Assembly (NCBI GenBank): GCA_018712825.1
Contig: DVGG01000026.1
Location: forward strand, 55,171-119,170
Source of the DNA: Candidatus Faecousia excrementipullorum
GTDB lineage: Bacteria > Bacillota > Clostridia > Oscillospirales > Oscillospiraceae
Length of the DNA stretch: 64,000 nt
Reading direction: 5' to 3'
Numbering within the stretch: the first letter of the stretch is position 1; every line of letters starts with the position of its first letter. Of this stretch, positions 29,710-36,403 are shown piece after piece. Position numbers and translations under genes: made by a program. The notes under the pieces are model-generated. The model had not been told where the DNA came from. It ran no database searches and saw only the letters and a program-made list of their open reading frames with translations.

Positions 29710-32700
29710 GTTTTTCCACCTCCTGTGCCACCGCCTCCCAGAATTCCTTGGAGGAAATGGCTTTATAATTTCTTCTGCCCTCCACCTGGGCCGGGTGGCA
29801 CAGGGCACCGTAGGGACAAAACCTACACACATTGTGGGATTCTCCCCGGGTGTAGGGGTTGGGAGCTACCTCTCCGGCGGCGATGGTATCCACCATCTGC
29901 CCCACAAGGGAGAATACATAGTCCCGGAGGGTTTTCAAATCCTCCCGGGAGGCAAGGTCCCCGGAAAGCTCCCCTTCTTTGTTGCATTTATAGCTCAGCC
30001 GCTTGGGCGGGGTTTCCGGCTCCATGGCCTGCAAAATCCCCATGTCCTCCAGAAGCAGTCCCTTCCGCTTCCAGAGCTTTTCCCGCTGCTGTCGGGCTTC
30101 TTCGTCTGTGAGCATTCCGTCGCTGGTCATTAAGGGCGCCCGGGCGGGGAAATACTGCACTCCCACCCCGTGGGGGTTGTCCCCCAGAAGGGATTTTCCC
30201 TGCTCCTCCAAAGAAAACAGGTACAGAAGCATTTGCAGTCCCAGGCCGTTATAGATGTCGCAGTAGTCAAAGTCCTTTTTGCCGGTTTTGTAGTCCACCA
30301 CTCGGAAATAGCGGTTGGGGCCCTCCTGCCACACATCCACCCGGTCCACAAAGCCTCGCAGCTGTGCCTCCATGGCTCTGCCGGACACCGGCACCGGAGG
30401 CAAATCCCCGTCGCCGCCGAAGGCCACCTCCGTGCCTGCCGGGGCAAACGCCGAAGCCCTGAGCTCCTCCCACAGCTCCCGGACAATCCAGAAAAGCTCC
30501 TGGTCGTTCCGCTGGAAAAGATACCGCAGACGCTGTGAGTCCAGCTGGGAGAAGTGGGTCTTTCCATAACTTTCCGCTGCCTCCCGGGCGATTTCCAGGG
30601 TGTCCTCCAGGGAAACTTCATGGAAGCCGCCTCGCTCCATTACGGTGTTCACCGTCTGCTCCAGCACCCAATGGACATAGGTGCCAAACTCCGCCGGGTC
30701 CACCTGGGCGGGCTTCCGCTCCCGGATTTTCAGGCCGTATTTAAGAAAATAAGCCAGCCGGCACTGGGCCTGCAAATCAATCTGGGAGGCAGAAAGGTTC
30801 AGACTCTTTCCGTAAAGGCCCTGAATCTGCTCCCGCTTCACCGTTCCCAATTTGAAGGACAGCTGCTGCAAGACCCGGTTATAATCCTCCGTCAGGCCCA
30901 GGTCTTGTGCCTGGGTCTTACCATTGCGGCCTGCCAGGTAGGCGGCGGCCTCTTGGGGGTCTGTCAGGGCTGCCCCCAGACCTTCCCCGGGGTTTTCCAT
31001 GCCCCCGGCCAACTCCCCCAGGCGGCGGCAGACGAAGGAGGGCTGTCCGCCGGAGCAGGAGACCCACATGGTCTCCCGGCAGCCGCAGAACACCCCGTAA
31101 ATCTCTCCGAACTCCGCCTGGATGCCCTCCATGGCACCGCCGGTGAGGGGCATTCCCAGGCTCCGCAGGGCATCACATTCCCGGTCGGACAAAATGCCGG
31201 TACTGCCGGTATACCCCGGCAGACTGCCTTCTGATGCCCCTAAGAGAATCAGATGGCGGCTTTCCTGGCACCGCATGGCAGACACCGGACCTGCCGTCAC
31301 TCCATCCAGCACCGGGGGGATGGTGCCCACGTCGTACTGGCTGATCAGCAGCCGGAACAGCCGGGTGAAGGTTTCTGAGTCCCAGGCCGTTTCTCCCAGC
31401 ACATCGTACAGCTGCTCCATGGCTCCCAGGAGAATCTCCCACAGCTGTGAAAGAATCTGGGATTCCCGGTTGTCCCCCTGGGCATCCAGGGTCTTGGCCA
31501 GCCGGTTGAGCCTGTCTGCCAGGCCGATTCCCTCCACGAAGGCATAAAGAGCCTGCACCTGCTGGGCAACGGAAGTGGCCTTTGAAAACGCCTTCCGAAG
31601 GTTGTCCAGGGGCCCGGTAATCTGCTGCCGCCAGCCGTTGAGCCCCTCCAAAAGGGCTTCGTCCTCCGTCGTCCATACATCCGTCAGCCCCTTGGGGTGG
31701 CCTGTCCAGGGGCTTAGCCATCGGCTGCCGGAGATATTCCACAGCCGCACATACGCCTCCAGCTGGTCACATTCCTCCAGGGACAGAGGAGACAGGGCAG
31801 ATTTTATGTAACGCAGCACATCCTGCTGCTCCAGCCCGCCCAGGGCTGCATCCATGGCAGAGAGCACCGTGGTAATCACGGACTTTTCCAGCACTTCCTC
31901 CGTGCCCGCCACATACACCGGGATGTGGCAGCGCTTCAGCACCATTTCCAGCTCTCCCCGGTAGCTGCCCATATCGGCGCACACCAGGCTGATGTCCCGG
32001 TAGCGGCAGCCTGAGGCCGCCAGCTCCAGAATCCGCTCCGCCGCCAGGACACACTCTGCGTGAATACTCTGGGCGGAGACCACCGTAAGGCAGTTCTTTC
32101 CCTGCCCCGGCTGGATTTTCCCCTGGAACAGCAGGCGGCTCACCTCCGCCGTGGGGGTCTCCTCCCGGGGCACCGTTACTGTCTGCACTGCAATTCCAGC
32201 CTTTTGGGCCAGGCGCAGCAGCTCCTTGGCGGTGGCGCCAGCTTTTTCAAAGGCCATGGCGGTGCTTCCCGGTGTGTCGCAGGGAAGGCTCACCACCACC
32301 GGGGCATCCTGCCGGATAAAATATTCCAGAATCGCCAAATGCTGCCGGGTAAAGTCCGGGAAGCCGTCCACATACAGCCGGTGAGACTTCCCGAAGTCGC
32401 TGGCTTCCAGCTCCTCCAGCACCCAGGTCATAAGATCCCGGGGGTCCATCTTTCCCCGCTGGCAGATGGCGTTATAAGCCTCCAGAATCAGGGACAGCTC
32501 CTCCAGCTTCTGGGCAAGGCTTCCCTGGGTCTGGGCGGAGGCTGCCATCAAGTCCGCCGGGGTGATACAGCAGCGTTTGAACACATCCACCCCGTCCAGC
32601 AGTCCCTGCAAAAACTCCGGCTTGGTCTCCACCGACGCATAGGCTTTCAGCTTGCTGTGCAGCTGCCGCACCGCCGAGGCCATGGCAACGATTCTGCCTC

Positions 32701-32959
32701 CTTTGTCCAGGGTGGGGGGGATATGGGTGCCCAGGTACTCCGCCGAACGTCTGGCCAGCCGGGTGAAGGACAGCACCTCTGCATACCGGCTGGCAGTGTC
32801 TCCCGCTGCCATACAAAGCCTGCGCTCCATCTCATGGCTGATAAGCTCCGGCACCAGAAGGATAGTCCCGGTTCTTTCCCGGGCCACATCCTCCCCCACC
32901 ATCTGCAAAACCTGCCGGGTATTGGCTACCCAGTCCGTGCCCAGCACCAATGTCAGCAT
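29702..32959 (-). CDS. addB: ATP-dependent helicase/nuclease subunit B
   Basis: Size, position immediately 5' of addA, PD-(D/E)XK VVDYKTGKKDFDYCDIYNGLGLQMLLYL and C-terminal CRFCPYGALC Fe-S-type cysteines. Confidence 0.93.
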   Translation of the reverse strand: MLTLVLGTDWVANTRQVLQMVGEDVARERTGTILLVPELISHEMERRLCMAAGDTASRYAEVLSFTRLARRSAEYLGTHIPPTLDKGGRIVAMASAVRQLHSKLKAYASVETKPEFLQGLLDGVDVFKRCCITPADLMAASAQTQGSLAQKLEELSLILEAYNAICQRGKMDPRDLMTWVLEELEASDFGKSHRLYVDGFPDFTRQHLAILEYFIRQDAPVVVSLPCDTPGSTAMAFEKAGATAKELLRLAQKAGIAVQTVTVPREETPTAEVSRLLFQGKIQPGQGKNCLTVVSAQSIHAECVLAAERILELAASGCRYRDISLVCADMGSYRGELEMVLKRCHIPVYVAGTEEVLEKSVITTVLSAMDAALGGLEQQDVLRYIKSALSPLSLEECDQLEAYVRLWNISGSRWLSPWTGHPKGLTDVWTTEDEALLEGLNGWRQQITGPLDNLRKAFSKATSVAQQVQALYAFVEGIGLADRLNRLAKTLDAQGDNRESQILSQLWEILLGAMEQLYDVLGETAWDSETFTRLFRLLISQYDVGTIPPVLDGVTAGPVSAMRCQESRHLILLGASEGSLPGYTGSTGILSDRECDALRSLGMPLTGGAMEGIQAEFGEIYGVFCGCRETMWVSCSGGQPSFVCRRLGELAGGMENPGEGLGAALTDPQEAAAYLAGRNGKTQAQDLGLTEDYNRVLQQLSFKLGTVKREQIQGLYGKSLNLSASQIDLQAQCRLAYFLKYGLKIRERKPAQVDPAEFGTYVHWVLEQTVNTVMERGGFHEVSLEDTLEIAREAAESYGKTHFSQLDSQRLRYLFQRNDQELFWIVRELWEELRASAFAPAGTEVAFGGDGDLPPVPVSGRAMEAQLRGFVDRVDVWQEGPNRYFRVVDYKTGKKDFDYCDIYNGLGLQMLLYLFSLEEQGKSLLGDNPHGVGVQYFPARAPLMTSDGMLTDEEARQQREKLWKRKGLLLEDMGILQAMEPETPPKRLSYKCNKEGELSGDLASREDLKTLRDYVFSLVGQMVDTIAAGEVAPNPYTRGESHNVCRFCPYGALCHPAQVEGRRNYKAISSKEFWEAVAQEVEKHG

Positions 32960-33030
32960 ACCATCACATCCATCTTTTTATCAGATGGTTGTATCATAGC
33001 ATATTTTCTGTCCAAATAACAGGGTAAGAT

Positions 33031-33636
33031 TCAGCCCCGGAAGAAATTTTCCAGCTGTCCCAGCCAGTCCAGAAGCACAAAACGGATGCTGTAACGCCCC
33101 TGGGTCAGGCTGTTTGCCAGCGCCGGGGACAGGCCGCCATCCACCGCCTGGACCTCAAAGCCGTCGCTGGTGGCAGGAACGCACAAGGAGGGAAACACCA
33201 CGCACCACCAGTTATGCCCCTCTCCTTCTCCAATCTCAATCCGCAGGGATTGGTAGATTCCTGCGGGAAGGGTGAAGGTGTCGTACACCCGGGTGGTGAA
33301 TTCCTCCATATCCAAAGACACCACTGCCTGAAGGGCAGACCCGGCTTTTTCCAGAGCCTCATTTGCCACCTGCTCCAAATCCCCCAGGTGAGCCTGTAAG
33401 TATGCCACCGCCTCCTGGGGGTCAGAGATGGCCTCCATGGCAGGCTCCAGGTAGGAGAGCACCGCATCCCGCACCTGGAGCTTCTGGGCCTGGTCCGTCT
33501 CCGAGTCGGAGTTGGCAACCACATGAAGCCGCACCAAATGCTCCTGCAAAGTCTCCTTGTCCCGGAAAAGGATCACGGTTGTCCCGATTCCCACCAGGGC
33601 AAACAGAACCAGAGCAAGTTTCAGAAGTTTCCCCAT
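33031..33636 (-). CDS. spoIIR: Stage II sporulation protein R
   Basis: LQEHLVRLHVVANSDSETDQAQKLQVRDAVLSYL ... GHNWWCVVFPSLC. Confidence 0.94.
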   Translation of the reverse strand: MGKLLKLALVLFALVGIGTTVILFRDKETLQEHLVRLHVVANSDSETDQAQKLQVRDAVLSYLEPAMEAISDPQEAVAYLQAHLGDLEQVANEALEKAGSALQAVVSLDMEEFTTRVYDTFTLPAGIYQSLRIEIGEGEGHNWWCVVFPSLCVPATSDGFEVQAVDGGLSPALANSLTQGRYSIRFVLLDWLGQLENFFRG

Positions 33637-33643
33637 AAAAAAC

Positions 33644-33678
33644 ACCGTCCATACTGAATTAACTCCAGTATGGACGGT
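33644..33678. terminator. Terminator-like hairpin between ispE and spoIIR
   Basis: 13-bp perfect arms ACCGTCCATACTG / CAGTATGGACGGT, T-tract on both strands. Confidence 0.85.
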
Positions 33679-33689
33679 TTTTCCAGAAA

Positions 33690-34547
33690 TTATACAGGTT
33701 TTGCAATAAACACATGGGGGTAGTTTTCTTTGAGCATATTGCAGATGACTGCGGCAAACTCAAATTCCGGCACAATGCCGAACACCGCCGAGCCGCTGCC
33801 GGTCATTTGCTGACCGATGGAGCCATAGGTGTTGAAGATGGATTTGATGTAATTCAGCTCCAGGTGCTCCGCCGTCACCACCGGGTCAAACACGTTCCAC
33901 AGGTTTTCCCCGATTTTTCCCAGGTCTCCTGCCAGCAGACCGCTTTCCATGGCCTGATGGTCCGGCCGCCGGGCAATGGCGGTCTCGTCCAGCTTCCGGT
34001 ACAGCTCCGGGGTGGAGGCGGAGAATTCCGGCTTGCAGATGACAAAGCAGCAGTCCGGCATATCCGGCAGCTTCCGGATTTTCTCTCCCTTCCCCTCCAC
34101 CATAGCGGTGCCGCAGAGGGTACAGAAGGGCACGTCGCTGCCAACGGCTGCTCCCAGCTCCGCCAGAGCCGGCAAAGACAGGGGGCTGTCATAGTACCGG
34201 TTCAGGGCCCGCAGGACGGCGGCTGCATCGGCACTGCCGCCACCCAAGCCTGCCTGGGTGGGAATCCGCTTGGTAATGCGGATGTTTAGCCCCTCCGGGT
34301 CCTTGCCCAGGGTATCGCAGAATACCTTTGCTGCCCTCCAGGCAAGGTTACTTTCGTCCGTGGGAATGCCCTCCATGGTACATTCCAGCTTCCAGGGCTC
34401 TCCTGTGCCCACATCGATTTCCACATCGTCCCGGACGGAGATGGTCTGCATGATGCTTTTCAGATTGTGGTAGCCGTCGGGCCGCTTGTCCAGCACATCC
34501 AAAGTCAGGTTGACCTTGGCAAATGCCCCCTCGTAAAGTGTCGTCAT
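33690..34547 (-). CDS. ispE: 4-diphosphocytidyl-2-C-methyl-D-erythritol kinase
   Basis: FAKVNLTLDVLDKRPDGYHNLKSIMQTI and PTQAGLGGGSADAAAVLRALN. Confidence 0.96.
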   Translation of the reverse strand: MTTLYEGAFAKVNLTLDVLDKRPDGYHNLKSIMQTISVRDDVEIDVGTGEPWKLECTMEGIPTDESNLAWRAAKVFCDTLGKDPEGLNIRITKRIPTQAGLGGGSADAAAVLRALNRYYDSPLSLPALAELGAAVGSDVPFCTLCGTAMVEGKGEKIRKLPDMPDCCFVICKPEFSASTPELYRKLDETAIARRPDHQAMESGLLAGDLGKIGENLWNVFDPVVTAEHLELNYIKSIFNTYGSIGQQMTGSGSAVFGIVPEFEFAAVICNMLKENYPHVFIAKPV

Positions 34548-34687
34548 AGGCCACTGCCTCCGTATTTTCATAGTTTCAGCCACATTATAACGGATTTTTT
34601 CAATTTTGGCAATTCCAAAGTTTTTGAATAATTTTATAACTTCCGGCAACAATACCTACAGCAATTCATTTTACAGGAGGTTTCTTT

Positions 34688-34894
34688 ATGGATATTCTCG
34701 CACTTGTGCTTTCCATTATTGGCTGTATCAACTGGGGCCTGGTGGGACTTTTCCAGTTTGATCTGGTGGCATGGCTCTTCGGGGGCTCCGATATGCTGCT
34801 GAGCCGGATTGTCTACTCCGTCATCGGTGTGGCAGGTCTTTGGTGCATTACCCTGCTGTTCCACCGGTTCCGGAACGTGACGGAAAATTCCTGA
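34688..34894 (+). CDS. DUF378 family small membrane protein
   Basis: MDILALVLSIIGCINWGLVGLFQFDLVAWLFGG...SRIVYSVIGVAGLWCI. Confidence 0.88.
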   Translation: MDILALVLSIIGCINWGLVGLFQFDLVAWLFGGSDMLLSRIVYSVIGVAGLWCITLLFHRFRNVTENS

Positions 34895-34900
34895 AAGCAC

Positions 34901-34928
34901 ACGGCGGCAGCCCAAAAGGACTGCCGCC
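34901..34928. repeat. 28-bp direct repeat A1 = terminator hairpin, left flank of element copy A
   Basis: ACGGCGGCAGCCCAAAAGGACTGCCGCC, identical to 35180-35207. Confidence 0.95.
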
Positions 34929-35179
34929 AGACTGTCAGTAAAGTCCCAAACCGGCAAAAGCAAAAGGAAATGGGCTTTCATCCCCTTTTGGAGGATTGGT
35001 AGAAAAACCAGGTGCAGTTCCTCCAACAAAAGCCCGGAAATTGTTGCTGCGCAACGCTTTTGCCTTACTGCGCAAACGCCGCCCTACCGTACCCTATGTA
35101 CGCCGACGGGCGGCGTTTGCTTGTCTTTGTGCCTTTCTTGACAGTCTGCCAGCGTGTCAAAAAGGTTTTTGACACGCTG
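34929..35179 (+). mobile_element. MITE-like element copy A (219-bp core 34929-35147 plus 30-bp side hairpin 35150-35179)
   Basis: Core ends AGACTGTCA...TGACAGTCT; near-identical inverted copy at 40038-40289; flanked by exact 28-bp repeats. Confidence 0.88.
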
Positions 35180-35207
35180 ACGGCGGCAGCCCAAAAGGAC
35201 TGCCGCC
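35180..35207. repeat. 28-bp direct repeat A2 = terminator hairpin, right flank of element copy A
   Basis: Identical to 34901-34928. Confidence 0.95.
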
Positions 35208-35226
35208 GCTTTGCATGTGTTTACTT

Positions 35227-36249
35227 TCAGCTTACCCGGACGATGAAGGTGTATTCCTGACCGCCGTAGGTGGTGGCAACGGTTACAATGCCGCTGCTGA
35301 CAGCCGTCAGGCGGTTGCCGGTGAAGGTGCAGCAGCTGCCCTCCTTCACGGTAAAGGTGGCGTCTACCTGGTTGCCGGAGGAATCCGTCAGCTGGAAGTC
35401 CAGGGTGTCGCCCACGGCAATGGTCACATCGTTGTACTGGTTCACGCCGTACTGGGTGCGAATCACATAGGTGCCCTGGGGCTCGGAGGCCTCAGTGGTG
35501 GGTTCCGTGGCCTCAGAGGAGGGCTCCGTGGCTTCGGTGGAGGGCTCGGTGGCCTCAGAGGAAGGCTCAGTTGCCTCGGAAGAAGGCTCCGTCTCCTCCT
35601 GGAAGGTGCAGCGGACAGCGCACTGGGTCTGGACATCGCCGCAGAAAATGGTGATTACCGTCTGTCCCGGTGCCACTGCGGTGATAAGACCGCTGCCGTC
35701 AACCGTGGCAACCGCCGGATCGCTGCTCTGGTATGTAAGGGTATCGGTGGTGTTCTGGGGCTGAGCCGTCACGGCAATCTGGTAAGTGGCGCCCTTTTCC
35801 GTCAGCTCCACCACCGGCTGGGACACCTGCAGGCTCATGCAGGGCACGGTGGTCGCCGCAGGCTGGGTGGTATTTCCCCCAAAGGGAAGCAGATCCGCCG
35901 GTGCAAAGAAGCGGATGGCGATATAGCCCGCCGTTGCCACAACACACAGCAAAAGCACCACCGCCACAATGATCAGGGGCTTATTGGACTTCTGCTTGGG
36001 CTTGCGGGGGGCCTCCGACTTCTCCACAGGGGATTCGGGCTTCTTGCCGCTGTTACGCTTATGGACGTTTTTGTTGGAGAAACGGCCGCCTTTTACATAT
36101 TGATAGCCCCGGGGCGCAGCCTCATCGCTGCCGGGCTTGGAATCGGCAACAACCTGAACATCGCCGGACCGGGCGCTTCCGCAAATGGGACACTGGGAAG
36201 CCGTCTCGGGATAGGATGTGCCGCAGACATCACAGATGATCTTGCTCAT
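35227..36249 (-). CDS. Zinc-ribbon / TM / Big_2 Ig-like surface protein with TEPSSEA repeat linker
   Basis: MSKIICDVCGTSYPETASQCPICGS; TM PLIIVAVVLLLCVVATAGYIAI; YQSSDPAVATVDGSGLITAVAPGQTVIT; repeated TEPSSEA. Confidence 0.85.
   Translation of the reverse strand: MSKIICDVCGTSYPETASQCPICGSARSGDVQVVADSKPGSDEAAPRGYQYVKGGRFSNKNVHKRNSGKKPESPVEKSEAPRKPKQKSNKPLIIVAVVLLLCVVATAGYIAIRFFAPADLLPFGGNTTQPAATTVPCMSLQVSQPVVELTEKGATYQIAVTAQPQNTTDTLTYQSSDPAVATVDGSGLITAVAPGQTVITIFCGDVQTQCAVRCTFQEETEPSSEATEPSSEATEPSTEATEPSSEATEPTTEASEPQGTYVIRTQYGVNQYNDVTIAVGDTLDFQLTDSSGNQVDATFTVKEGSCCTFTGNRLTAVSSGIVTVATTYGGQEYTFIVRVS
35490..35600. repeat. Tandem in-frame repeats (about 21-24 bp) coding TEPSSEA/TEPSTEA
   Basis: ETEPSSEATEPSSEATEPSTEATEPSSEATEPTTEASEP. 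Confidence 0.85.
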
Positions 36250-36403
36250 GGGAAACCTCCTGTCGGGTGCTGCTATCAGCACCTGTATATTCTATCTTCC
36301 GGTATTATATCACCAACTGCGCAATAAAACAACTACAAACCTGTTGCTTTTTTGGGGATTTTATTTTATGATATGTATTGATACAAAAAAGGAGGCGATA
36401 TGC

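Noticed and set aside
34929-35179. Class C group II intron remnant (these also target terminators)
   Set aside because: No intron domain V/VI or RT signature seen; presence of TIRs and a 28-bp target duplication does not fit retrohoming
35471-35764. Plus-strand ORF MPWGSEASVVGSVASEEGSVASVEGS...
   Set aside because: Antisense of the TEPSSEA tandem repeat of the Big_2 protein
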